A stretch of DNA of 56,674 bases from positions 9,667 to 66,340 of the forward strand of contig PLYV01000161.1 in assembly GCA_003151855.1 (NCBI GenBank), in the 5' to 3' direction. Source of the DNA: Limisphaerales bacterium. Its GTDB lineage: Bacteria > Verrucomicrobiota > Verrucomicrobiia > Limisphaerales > UBA11358. Made by a program: the position numbers and the translations under genes. The notes below the pieces were generated by a model. It did not search any database. It was not told the DNA's origin and was given only the letters and a program-made list of their open reading frames with translations. Shown here piece by piece: positions 26,236 to 34,493 of the stretch. Position 1 is the first letter of the stretch, and the number at the start of each line of letters is the position of its first letter.

Positions 26236-26949
26236 ATTTTTTATTCATTTCACCGTCAGGCCATGGCGACCGTGGCGGGGTTTTGTTTGCAGTTTATTGC
26301 CAGGCTGGCAGTCATAGGATTCCTTCGTTACTGAGGATTTGGAGACCGTGCGGATTCTGCTTAAACCGGGAACTGCGTTGGCCCAGCACGCGCGCAGACC
26401 CCAAGGCAATCTCCAAAGGCTTATGTCTTTTCAACAGGCACATTGACGATATCAAAACTGGACTTTGAAACTTTGTTTATTATACAACGAACAACTTTAT
26501 TAAAGTTATCTTATTTATTACACTTAGCCTCACCAGTTTTGGCATACATCCGCCCTTTCTTGCTAAAAAAGCCGTCAAAAATGGAATTTCGGCCACCCTC
26601 CTCGCCCTCGGTTTTTTGGAGAATTTCGAGGATGAGGCCATCGCCTTACTTGCCAGAGTGCAACTTGACCCGCCCCCGCAGTGTGAATCCTGAGCCAACG
26701 CGCAGGTGCCTCCGGCGGCAAAACCCACGCCCGTCGTGCGCAGTCGCGTGCTGGGAGACAAGCCGCACGCCGGTGCGCTGGCGCGCACCAACGGCAGCAA
26801 TCTATTTCTTCATTCGTGGCCAGTGGTCCCCGCTTCACTCGCGTAATGGCTTTCGGCTGGTGGCGGGAGGCTGTTCATTACCGCCGAATGAATCCTTGAA
26901 CCATAATTGCCCGCTTGCGTTGCTGCGCTGGTTGCAAATAATTATCACC
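26236..26949. other. Non-coding gap between hydG and nikR
   Basis: About 700 bases without a convincing gene. The part nearest nikR (26580-26940) is GC-rich and without coding features that I trust, although it is open in the nikR frame up to 26443. The middle (26460-26530) is strikingly AT-rich and holds the promoter-like site described at 26479-26507. Confidence 0.5.
26479..26507 (-). promoter_or_regulatory. Candidate hydG promoter with overlapping palindrome
   Basis: On the minus strand a perfect -10 hexamer TATAAT (26479-26484) sits in an AT-rich island. A near-perfect palindrome AACTTTATTAAAGTT (26493-26507, only the centre base unpaired) covers the expected -35 zone, where no good TTGACA is seen. 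That layout suits an activator or repressor site controlling hydG-aspA. The leader would be about 240 bases. No NikR consensus half-sites were found. Confidence 0.4.
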
Positions 26950-27378
26950 ATGAAAAAAGAAACCGCCACGCGCTTCAGCGTTTCCCTGCCGCCCGCGCTG
27001 CTCGATCAGCTTGACGAAATGACCGCTGAGAAAGGCTATGACAACCGTTCGCTCGCCATCGCTGACATGATCCGCGCCCAACTGATTGAGCACCGCCAGA
27101 AATCCGACTCGGGCGAAATTGCCGGCACCATCACGCTGGTCTATGACCATCACAAGCCGCATTTGCAGGCGAGCCTGACCGACATTCAGCACGACCACCA
27201 CGACGCCATTCTCTCCACCGTCCACATCCATCTGGACCATCACAACTGCCTGGAAGTCCTGATCGTTCGCGGCAAGGCCAGCGTCATCCGCAAGATCGCC
27301 GACGAACTCATCGCCGCCAAGGGCGTGAAACACGGCAAGCTCACCGTGACCACCACGGGAAAAGATTTGCCGTCGTGA
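26950..27378 (+). CDS. nikR: Nickel-responsive regulator NikR
   Basis: A 142-residue ribbon-helix-helix/ACT-like metalloregulator. I chose the ATG at 26950 (MKKETATRFSVSLPPALLDQ); the longer open frame upstream is not plausible. The RHH domain covers residues ~5-50 (NRSLAIADMIRAQLIEH). The C-terminal domain carries the nickel ligands: QHDHHDAILSTVHIHLDHHN followed by CLEVLIVRG, matching the H..HxH..C set of E. coli NikR. It normally represses nickel uptake genes as a tetramer. None are in this window; the neighbour is an [FeFe]-hydrogenase maturase, and a nickel enzyme elsewhere is implied. Confidence 0.92.
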   Translation: MKKETATRFSVSLPPALLDQLDEMTAEKGYDNRSLAIADMIRAQLIEHRQKSDSGEIAGTITLVYDHHKPHLQASLTDIQHDHHDAILSTVHIHLDHHNCLEVLIVRGKASVIRKIADELIAAKGVKHGKLTVTTTGKDLPS

Positions 27379-27385
27379 AATGAAA

Positions 27386-27413
27386 AACGCGGCGTTCCTA
27401 AAAACGCCGCGTT
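27386..27413 (+). terminator. Hairpin after nikR
   Basis: AACGCGGCGTT (27386-27396) pairs perfectly with AACGCCGCGTT (27403-27413), seven bases after the nikR stop codon. A T tract is lacking, but the position between convergent genes fits termination. Confidence 0.6.
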
Positions 27414-27419
27414 GAAACC

Positions 27420-27530
27420 GGAACGCCGAACTTTGGTTCGGCCGGTTGCCGTTGGAATTCAAACTTTAGTTTGTTCGGGAAACAGGCTGAAGCCTGAATT
27501 CCAACTTGCCGATCGGGAGATCGGCGTTCC
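27420..27530. repeat. Nested inverted repeat between nikR and galE
   Basis: Outer arms GGAACGCCGA (27420-27429) / TCGGCGTTCC (27520-27529) enclose GTTGGAATTC (27451-27460) / GAATTCCAAC (27496-27505), with small palindromes between (AACAGGCTGAAGCCTG). It resembles the palindromic intergenic family of verrucomicrobial genomes. Confidence 0.6.
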
Positions 27531-27533
27531 ACC

Positions 27534-28505
27534 TCAATCCGCGTAGCCGGTCGGGTGCTTCAGGTGCCACGCCCAGGCGGTTTTCACGATGTCTTCCAGC
27601 TTGGGATACTGCGGCTTCCAGCCGAGTTCCGTGTGCGCCTTGGTCGCGGCGGCGATGAGCCGGGGCGGGTCGCCGGCGCGGCGCGGCTGCTCGATCACCG
27701 GGATTTTCTTGCCCGTGACCTTTTCGCATGTCTCGATGACTTCCTTCACCGAATAGCCGTCGCCGTTGCCGAGGTTGAAAAAGCCGCTCTTGCCCGGCTG
27801 CAATCCCAGGATGTGCGCCTGCGCCAAATCCTTGATGTGAATATAATCGCGGATGCAGGTGCCGTCCGGCGTGGGATAATCCGTGCCGTAAATCTCCAGA
27901 TGCGGCTTCCGTCCCTGCGCCACGAACAGCACGTTCGGAATCAGGTGCGACTCGATGCGATGATGCTCGCCGAATTTTTCGCTCGCCCCGGCGGCGTTGA
28001 AATAGCGGAACGCGACGAAATCCAGCTTGTAAATTTCGCGATACCACAGCAGCGCCTTTTCAAACATCAGCTTCGATTCGCCGTAGGGATTGATGGGGCG
28101 CTGCGGGAGGTCTTCCGTCATCGGAATGCGATCCGGCGGGCCGTAGGTGGCGCACGTCGAGCTGAAGACGAATTTTTTCACGCCACATTCCACGGCGGCG
28201 TCGGCGAGCTTGAGCGCGTTGACGAAATTGTTGTGGAAATACTTTTTCGGATTGGTCATGGACTCGCCGACCAGCGCGAACGCGGCGAAATGCAGGATGG
28301 CGTCCGGCATCACCGACTTGACGGCGGCGAGGATGTTCCCCTCCTCTTCCGGTTTGGCGAAGATGAATTTGGCGCGCGGATCCACGGCGGAGCGATGGCC
28401 TTCCGTGAGGTTGTCATAGACCGTGACCTGATGTCCGGCGTTGAGAAGTTCCTCGGTGCAAACCGAGCCGATATAACCGGCACCGCCGGTGACAAAGACG
28501 TTCAT
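27534..28505 (-). CDS. galE: UDP-glucose 4-epimerase
   Basis: A 323-residue extended short-chain dehydrogenase. It has NAD-binding GGAGYIGS at residues 7-14, VYDNLTEGHRSAV after the second strand, the catalytic SSTCATYG with the YGESK (YxxxK) pair near residue 141, and RYFNAAGA, DGTCIRDYIHIKDLAQAHI and RRAGDPPRLIAA typical of GalE. It interconverts UDP-glucose and UDP-galactose for sugar use or envelope glycans. It appears monocistronic: a nested repeat lies downstream and a C/G-tract-rich gap upstream. The length is near the usual ~330. Confidence 0.92.
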   Translation of the reverse strand: MNVFVTGGAGYIGSVCTEELLNAGHQVTVYDNLTEGHRSAVDPRAKFIFAKPEEEGNILAAVKSVMPDAILHFAAFALVGESMTNPKKYFHNNFVNALKLADAAVECGVKKFVFSSTCATYGPPDRIPMTEDLPQRPINPYGESKLMFEKALLWYREIYKLDFVAFRYFNAAGASEKFGEHHRIESHLIPNVLFVAQGRKPHLEIYGTDYPTPDGTCIRDYIHIKDLAQAHILGLQPGKSGFFNLGNGDGYSVKEVIETCEKVTGKKIPVIEQPRRAGDPPRLIAAATKAHTELGWKPQYPKLEDIVKTAWAWHLKHPTGYAD

Positions 28506-28657
28506 GCCGGCAGTTTAGAAAATTTTCGCGCCGGTGAAAGTTCAAAAAAATGTCCGAAGCGGAATCCCCCCCCCAATACGGGGCAAAGAATCCAATGAAA
28601 GAACCTGCCGTTTTTTGAAATGCTCCAAAACACGGAAGATGTTTGATTTAAAAAAAT

Positions 28658-28730
28658 CAGCTCCGCCCCGCCCGCCATAAAATCCCAAATCCCCCCCCCC
28701 GCCCGCCCACCCCTATTGGGGCGGAGCTGA
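28658..28730. repeat. Inverted repeat and homopolymer C tracts
   Basis: TCAGCTCCGCCCC (28658-28670) is inverted as GGGGCGGAGCTGA (28718-28730). Between and around them are C tracts of nine to ten bases (near 28567 and 28692). The whole 28506-28920 stretch shows no gene. Long C runs are slippage-prone and may also contain assembly errors. Confidence 0.55.
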
Positions 28731-28920
28731 AAAATCAAAATCCGGGAAACACGAAAGACCACGCTTTATCTCCGCATTCGATGCTTCTCCCTACCCCTAA
28801 TACGTGGAAAAAAACCAAATCTGTCAAAAAAAGTGAAAATATTTTTAAAACCCCGCCTTTCGCCCGCTTCCGCTGGTCATCCGACAATGGGGCAGAACCA
28901 TGTGAAAGGGCCGACCAACC

Positions 28921-29118
28921 AAATGAAAGTGTCAGGTTTTCAAATGAAAACGGGGGACTTTCAAATGAAAACGTCAAACTTTCATATGGATGTGGAACAC
29001 TTTCAAATGAAAGAGTGAAACTTTCAAATGGAAACGTCAGGCTTTCAAATGGAAATGTCAGATTTTCAAATGGAAGTGCGAGACTTTCAAATGGAAACAT
29101 CAGACTTTCAAATGAAAT
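28921..29118. repeat. 21-bp tandem repeat array
   Basis: Nine consecutive 21-base units and one partial unit, each built on AAATG(A/G)AAACGTCAGACTTTC. The AAATG start and the CTTTC end are nearly fixed, while the middle varies. Because 21 is divisible by three and the unit lacks stops, several frames stay open and give heptapeptides such as SDFQMET on the plus strand and LTFPFES on the minus strand. No start, ribosome site or folded flanking domain supports translation, so I treat it as non-coding. It lies between galE and the sigma-factor gene. Confidence 0.85.
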
Positions 29119-29370
29119 CCTGTCTAAAAAGAGACAGTTGGCGGGCAGGAAATGTGGTTAAATTATTGAAAATTACTTTTTTATGCAAAAACCAGCGTTT
29201 TCCCCACTATTTTCGGTGGAGTTGAAACTGGAGCAGGCGAAGTTGCCCCGCCTTGAAGCAAAACCTAGTGATGAGACGAAGTGGAACGGCAGCCAACACC
29301 TCCGTCCAGCGCACCAAAAACAGCGGCGAAGCCACACGGCATTGCGGCGGGCGAGCCGACGCCGGCAAAA

Positions 29371-30015
29371 TCACAGCATTTCTTTTTGAAGCCGTTCAAT
29401 TTCCAGCCGGATCGTTTCAGTCACCCGGCTCTTGGCCAGATAAACCTGATTTAACGAAACACCAAACAGTTTGGCGACCCGGTCGGCCTCCCACTCCTTG
29501 TTCACATAGAAGTCGAAAAGCTGGTATTGTTTCGGGTCGAGGTGCCGCCGGGCCTTGGCGAGGGCCACTTCCAGCAGATTTTTTTCCCATTCGTCGTCCC
29601 AGATCCGGTCCAAATCCGGCAAAACATGAGCTCCTTTTCCGGCGGTTTTTTCCCCATCCATTTTGGCGTCGCCGAGGGAGGTTTCAGAGGTGGATTCCTG
29701 ATATTCGACCGATGACTCACGCTTGCGAAACTGGTCGGCGATGCGCCAGCGCGTCAGGTTCATCAGCCAGGACTTGAAGGAGCCGGTGGCGGGATCGTAT
29801 TTGAACGCCGGCATTTGCTTGGCAACCGCCACCATGGTTTCCTGCACCACATCCTGAGCTTCGACCTTGGACAGCCCCTGCTTGATGGCAACGCCATGGA
29901 TGAGCCGCCAGTAGGCATCAAAAAAATCCTGCCAGCTGGCCTGATCCTGCCAGTTCTTGAGGCGTTGAATCAGCGTCGCCCGCGTTGGAATCAACTCTTC
30001 TTCCGGTTCTGCCAT
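29371..30015 (-). CDS. ECF-type RNA polymerase sigma factor
   Basis: A 214-residue sigma-70-family protein. I chose the ATG at 30015 (MAEPEEELIPTRATLIQRLK), the usual start for this verrucomicrobial/planctomycete subfamily; the open frame extends 49 codons further into a less plausible sequence. Region 2 covers residues ~20-100 (DFFDAYWRLIHGVAIKQGLS, VEAQDVVQETMVAVAKQMP, SFKSWLMNLTRWRIADQFRK). An acidic linker follows. Region 4 is ~145-205 (LDPKQYQLFDFYVNKEWEAD, RVAKLFGVSLNQVYLAKSRV). It is divergent from the FecR-TPR-barrel gene, with only about 137 bases between the starts, so the two probably share a control region. Confidence 0.85.
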   Translation of the reverse strand: MAEPEEELIPTRATLIQRLKNWQDQASWQDFFDAYWRLIHGVAIKQGLSKVEAQDVVQETMVAVAKQMPAFKYDPATGSFKSWLMNLTRWRIADQFRKRESSVEYQESTSETSLGDAKMDGEKTAGKGAHVLPDLDRIWDDEWEKNLLEVALAKARRHLDPKQYQLFDFYVNKEWEADRVAKLFGVSLNQVYLAKSRVTETIRLEIERLQKEML

Positions 30016-30152
30016 GCGGAAATTAATGCGGTTTTGCGCTGCCTTTTGCAATTCAAATGGAACACTTTTTTCGGCTAAAATAGATTGAATAACCATGCCG
30101 AATATGTTTTCTAAAGAGCGTAATCCGTTGAATTTGTAACCGTGAGGAACCC

Positions 30153-33100
30153 TTGAACCCAAATTTCAAACACCGGAACGGGATACGACTGGCTGCGATA
30201 TTTGTTTTATGCGCAGCCAGCGTGGCAAAATGCCCGGCTCAAAACACCACCGCCGCGCCAGCCACCAACGGCATCCAGATTGTCGAGCTTCAGGGAACGG
30301 TGGAAATTCTCCCCGCCCAGACAACCGCCTGGCGCACGGCCAGCGCCGGCCAGATTTTGCAGCCGCTGGACCGGATTCACACCGCCGAAAACAGCCGCGT
30401 GGCCCTGCGCTGGTCCGACCAGAGCATCGTCCCGTTCGGCGCCTCGACGGAGCTGGAAATTTTGCCGCCGGATGCGGCTGACAATCAGGCCGGACTGCAT
30501 CTGGTGCGCGGCGTCCTTTCATTTTTCCACCGCGACCAGCCCGGACGCATCCGCATTATCACGCGCGGGGCCGTGGCCGGCGTGGAAGGCACGGAATTTG
30601 TCCTCGCCGTGGATGCCGCCGAACAGACCACGCTATCGGTCGTGGACGGCAAGGTGAAATTCGGCAACGACCAAGCCACGCTGTCGCTGACCAACGGCCA
30701 GCAGGCATCCGCCGCCCCGGGCCAGCCGCCGATCCGCACGGCGGGCTTCATCGCCAACAATCTTTTGCAATGGTGCTTTTATTATCCGGCGGTGATTGAT
30801 CCGGATGAATTGCAGCTCACGGCGGACGAGCAAAGCCGGCTGGCGGAATCGCTCGCCGCCTATCGCGCCGGCGATTTGCCGGCGGCGCTCCAGAAATTTC
30901 CCGCCGGGAATCCCGGTTCCGATGCGGAAAAAATCTACCAAGCCGCGCTGCTGCTCGCGGTCGGCGAAGTCGAAAAGACCGAAGCCGCGCTGACGACGCT
31001 GCCGAAAAATTCCGAGCGCAACGAACGCCTCGCCCGCGCCCTGCGCCAGCTCATCGCCGCCGTGAAACGGCAGCCGGCGGCCTCGACCGAAACCCCGCAG
31101 CTCGCGTCCGAACTGCTCGCGGCTTCCTATCTTGAACAATCCCACGCCGTCCGCGAAACCTCGCTGCAAAACGCGTTGCGCCTGGCGAAACAGGCTGTCG
31201 CCATCTCGCCGAAGTTTGGCTTCGCGTGGGCGCGCGTGGCGGAACTGGAGTTCAGCTTTGGCCGCACCGGCGACGCGCTGAAAGCTTTGGACCAAAGCCT
31301 CGCGCTCGCCCCCGGCAACGCCGAGGCGCTGGCGCTGAAAGGTTTTATTCTCGCCGCGCAAAACAATCCGCGCGCGGCGCTGGCCGGCTTTGACCGCGCC
31401 CTCGCCGTGGATGCCGCGCTGGGCAACGCCCGGTTGGGCCGCGGCCTCAGCCGCCTCCGCCTCGGTGATTTGAAAGGCGGCCGCGAAGACCTGCTCGTGG
31501 CTGCCGCGCTCGAACCGCAGCGCGCGGAACTCCGCAGCTATCTCGGCAAGGCTTACGCGCACACGGGCGACAACGCGCACGCCACGAAGGAACTGGCGCT
31601 GGCCAAAAAACTCGATCCGAACGACCCGACCGCGTGGCTGTATTCCGCCCTGCTGAACCAGCAGGACAACCAGATCAACGACGCCATCCGCGATCTGGAA
31701 AAATCACAGTCCCTGAACGACAACCGCAGCGTGTATCGCTCGCAGCTTTTGCTCGATGAAGACCGAGCGGTGCGCAGCGCGAACCTCGCTGGCGTATATC
31801 TCGACGCCGGCCTGACGGACGTGAGCCTGCGCGAGGCCGGCCGCGCGGTGAGTTCCGATTACGCGAATTACTCCGCGCACCTGTTCCTGGCGAACAGCTA
31901 TGAACAGTTGCGCGATCCGAACTGGAGCAACCTCCGTTACGATACTCCGGCGACCGAAGAATTCTGGATCGCCAACCTGCTCGCGCCGACGGGGGCCGGC
32001 TGGCTGTCCTCCACCCGCTCGCAACAACCGTATGCCCGGTTGTTTGACCAGAACCGCTTGGGCTTCGATTCCGAGACGACCTATTTGAGCCGGGGCGCGT
32101 GGACGGAACAGGCCGACGGATATTATACCTCCGGCAATTTCAGTTGCGATGTGGCGACCGGCTATCGTTACGACCCCGGCCAGCGGCCGAACAACGATTT
32201 TGAAAACCGCGAGGTGGACATCAGCCTGAAGGGCCAGTTGACCGCGCAGGACAGCCTGTTCGCCAGCATCCAATTGGCCAATATCAATTACGGCGACAAC
32301 AGCCAGTATTACGATCAGGCCAATGCTTCGCCTGATTTCCGGCTCGATGAAACGCAGCAGCCCAATTTGTTTTTGGGCTATCACCACGAATGGAGTCCGG
32401 GCGTCCATACGCTGTTCTTCGCGACGCGACGGACGGCGGATGAAAACGCCAGCATCCCCAATTCGGAACAGATAATTGGTAATATCAGTCACGGAGTGAT
32501 TAATGGAATCGGAGCTTTCAATGCGGATGAAGCGGTAAGCTTGTCCCCAAAAGAATATTCAATCGAACTCCAGCAGATTTTCGAAACCGTGAATCATACG
32601 ACCATTGTCGGAGCGCGTTATCAGTGGGGCGATGTGCATGATCGGAATGCTCTGGGACCTGCACACTCAGGTCGTTTTACCTCCGACTTATTTCCTGACC
32701 CTTGGGCGATTCCGGTTCAGTATCTGACTTTGGATTCCCGGCAAATCTCTGTTTACGGCTACCATAACTGGCAGGTCGCCGATGCTTTTGCACTGAACGT
32801 TGGCTTGAGTTATGACTACCTGCATCAACCGGCGGATATCGCGACCACGCCGTTCTCCAGCCAGGAAAAAAACACCGTTCAGTTCTCACCCAAGGTTGGA
32901 TTCATCTGGACACCCGCCGCCAACACCGTCGTCCGTGCCGCCTACACCCGCTCGCTGTCGGGTTTCATTGACGGCCAAAGTTATCAACTGGAACCGACGG
33001 AGGTGGCCGGTTTCAACCAGTCTTTCCGCAGCCTCGTTCCTGAATCGGTGGCGGGTGACACCAGCGGGTCTCAAATTGACACGTATGACGTTTCCCTGGA

Positions 33101-33722
33101 GCAGAAGTTTGACACGGGGACTTATCTCGGATTATCGGGAGAAGTATTGTATTCAAAAGATTCCGATGTCATGGGAGCTTACACCTACAACTGGGACCAG
33201 CTTGGCACCAACCTATACCCCACCTATACCTCCGGCCTGCGCCAATCCAAGAACTTTCGCGAGCGTTCCTTGCTTTTTACGGTGGACCAATTGCTGGGCA
33301 AACAATGGTCAGCCGGCGCACGCTACCGGCTCTCGCAGGCAAACCTGGATGTGAACTATCCGGACATCAATCCGGCAATCGTTTTAAATCATGTTCCATC
33401 TTTTCATCCCCTCCAAAAATTGGATAGCGTGCTGCACACGGTGAACCTGCACGCCAACTGGAACCATCCCTCCGGCCTATTTTCGGTTCTCGAAGGCAAC
33501 TGGTATCTCCAGAGCAATTCTGGTTTTTTGCCCACCGAACCCGGCGATGATTTCTGGCAGTTCAATGCCTATGCCGGCTACCGCTTCTGGCATCGCCGGG
33601 CGAAACTCACCGTCGGTCTGCTGAATGTCTTTGATCAAAACTACCGGCTGGAACCGTTGAACCTCTACAACGACATGGCTCGCAGCCGGACGGTTCTGGC
33701 ACGCCTAGAGATCAGTTTCTAA
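30153..33722 (+). CDS. FecR domain - TPR - outer-membrane beta-barrel protein
   Basis: A 1189-residue exported protein. The start is probably TTG at 30153, five bases after GAGGAA, beginning a signal peptide (GIRLAAIFVLCAASVAKCPA). Residues ~40-190 are a FecR-like domain (VELQGTVEILPA, LQPLDRIHTAENSRVALRWS, RGAVAGVEGTEFVL). Residues ~240-590 are TPR-like helices (FGRTGDALKALDQSLALAPG, NAEALALKGFILAAQNNPRA). From ~640 on there is an aromatic, alternating beta-barrel with a terminal LARLEISF ending in Phe, typical of outer-membrane insertion. No plug domain was seen. It may sense or transport something across the outer membrane, possibly linked to the divergent sigma factor and the kinase downstream. 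Confidence 0.75.
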   Translation: MNPNFKHRNGIRLAAIFVLCAASVAKCPAQNTTAAPATNGIQIVELQGTVEILPAQTTAWRTASAGQILQPLDRIHTAENSRVALRWSDQSIVPFGASTELEILPPDAADNQAGLHLVRGVLSFFHRDQPGRIRIITRGAVAGVEGTEFVLAVDAAEQTTLSVVDGKVKFGNDQATLSLTNGQQASAAPGQPPIRTAGFIANNLLQWCFYYPAVIDPDELQLTADEQSRLAESLAAYRAGDLPAALQKFPAGNPGSDAEKIYQAALLLAVGEVEKTEAALTTLPKNSERNERLARALRQLIAAVKRQPAASTETPQLASELLAASYLEQSHAVRETSLQNALRLAKQAVAISPKFGFAWARVAELEFSFGRTGDALKALDQSLALAPGNAEALALKGFILAAQNNPRAALAGFDRALAVDAALGNARLGRGLSRLRLGDLKGGREDLLVAAALEPQRAELRSYLGKAYAHTGDNAHATKELALAKKLDPNDPTAWLYSALLNQQDNQINDAIRDLEKSQSLNDNRSVYRSQLLLDEDRAVRSANLAGVYLDAGLTDVSLREAGRAVSSDYANYSAHLFLANSYEQLRDPNWSNLRYDTPATEEFWIANLLAPTGAGWLSSTRSQQPYARLFDQNRLGFDSETTYLSRGAWTEQADGYYTSGNFSCDVATGYRYDPGQRPNNDFENREVDISLKGQLTAQDSLFASIQLANINYGDNSQYYDQANASPDFRLDETQQPNLFLGYHHEWSPGVHTLFFATRRTADENASIPNSEQIIGNISHGVINGIGAFNADEAVSLSPKEYSIELQQIFETVNHTTIVGARYQWGDVHDRNALGPAHSGRFTSDLFPDPWAIPVQYLTLDSRQISVYGYHNWQVADAFALNVGLSYDYLHQPADIATTPFSSQEKNTVQFSPKVGFIWTPAANTVVRAAYTRSLSGFIDGQSYQLEPTEVAGFNQSFRSLVPESVAGDTSGSQIDTYDVSLEQKFDTGTYLGLSGEVLYSKDSDVMGAYTYNWDQLGTNLYPTYTSGLRQSKNFRERSLLFTVDQLLGKQWSAGARYRLSQANLDVNYPDINPAIVLNHVPSFHPLQKLDSVLHTVNLHANWNHPSGLFSVLEGNWYLQSNSGFLPTEPGDDFWQFNAYAGYRFWHRRAKLTVGLLNVFDQNYRLEPLNLYNDMARSRTVLARLEISF

Positions 33723-33939
33723 TTATTTCTCAATGGCAACGGGCAAATGGTTATGCCACCGCCCCATTCGAGGCTGAAAATGGCTGGCTGGCCAATCCAA
33801 TGGTTTCACCGTGGGCTGTTCTCTTTTCGTTGTTCCCTGCGCGCCGCCCTTGGCCAGATCGACGACGGCGCGCGCGGCGCGACGCGCCCTTGTGCCAGGT
33901 TGTTTGAAACCGCTATTAAAAGCCGACGCTAAGCCAAAA

Positions 33940-34377
33940 TCACTGCCAGGTGATCTGCAAATTCATCGGCTGGCCATTCGTCGGAGGCGGCGTGGGGCTT
34001 TTGACATAAACCGTCAACGTGTAAGTTTTGGAATGGGTGGCGGGAAACGTCACGCTGTTGGTGTCGCACCAGGACGAAAAATCACTGCATGACACGTTGG
34101 CAACGGAAACATAAGGTGAAGGAAAGCCCGACGCATCCGTCAGCGTGCCGCTCACGACATTTGTCGGCGGGGTGATCGAAAACGTGCCGGCGCTGTTCGT
34201 CATTTTAGCGTAGCCGGTGTAGGTGCCTGGGCAGCCACCTCCGCTGCCGCCGGATTTTTTCGTGAAGGAAATACTTTGCTGGTCCGCCCAAGCCACCCCG
34301 GCGGCGAAGCCGGTGAGCGCCACGGCGGTGATGAGGTATCCGAACTTTGATTTAAGTTTCTTGATCATAATATTCAT
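33940..34377 (-). CDS. Small exported hypothetical protein
   Basis: A 145-residue protein with a clear signal peptide (IKKLKSKFGYLITAVALTGF, probable cleavage after VAWA). I used the ATG at 34377; the ATG three codons later is equally good. The mature part is Gly/Ser/Thr-rich with three Cys, and strands such as GTYTGYAKMTNSAGTFSITP and TYTLTVYVKSPTPPPTNGQP, suggesting one small beta-sandwich. It diverges from the kinase gene and converges with the barrel gene. Family unknown. Confidence 0.6.
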   Translation of the reverse strand: MNIMIKKLKSKFGYLITAVALTGFAAGVAWADQQSISFTKKSGGSGGGCPGTYTGYAKMTNSAGTFSITPPTNVVSGTLTDASGFPSPYVSVANVSCSDFSSWCDTNSVTFPATHSKTYTLTVYVKSPTPPPTNGQPMNLQITWQ

Positions 34378-34493
34378 GTGGTTATTGATCGAATGTTTGA
34401 TGCTTGATTTGTTTCCCGATGAGGCTGGGACCGACACCGAAATGTCACACCAGCATCGGTCTGTAAAGATAATAGTAAAGTGAAAATTGTCCT

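Noticed and set aside
26443-26949. N-terminal extension of NikR by 169 codons
   Set aside because: No domain, odd composition, and NikR begins normally at 26950.
28735-29161. Repeat proteins encoded by the 21-bp array
   Set aside because: Open frames follow from a stop-free unit divisible by three; there is no ribosome site or folded domain.
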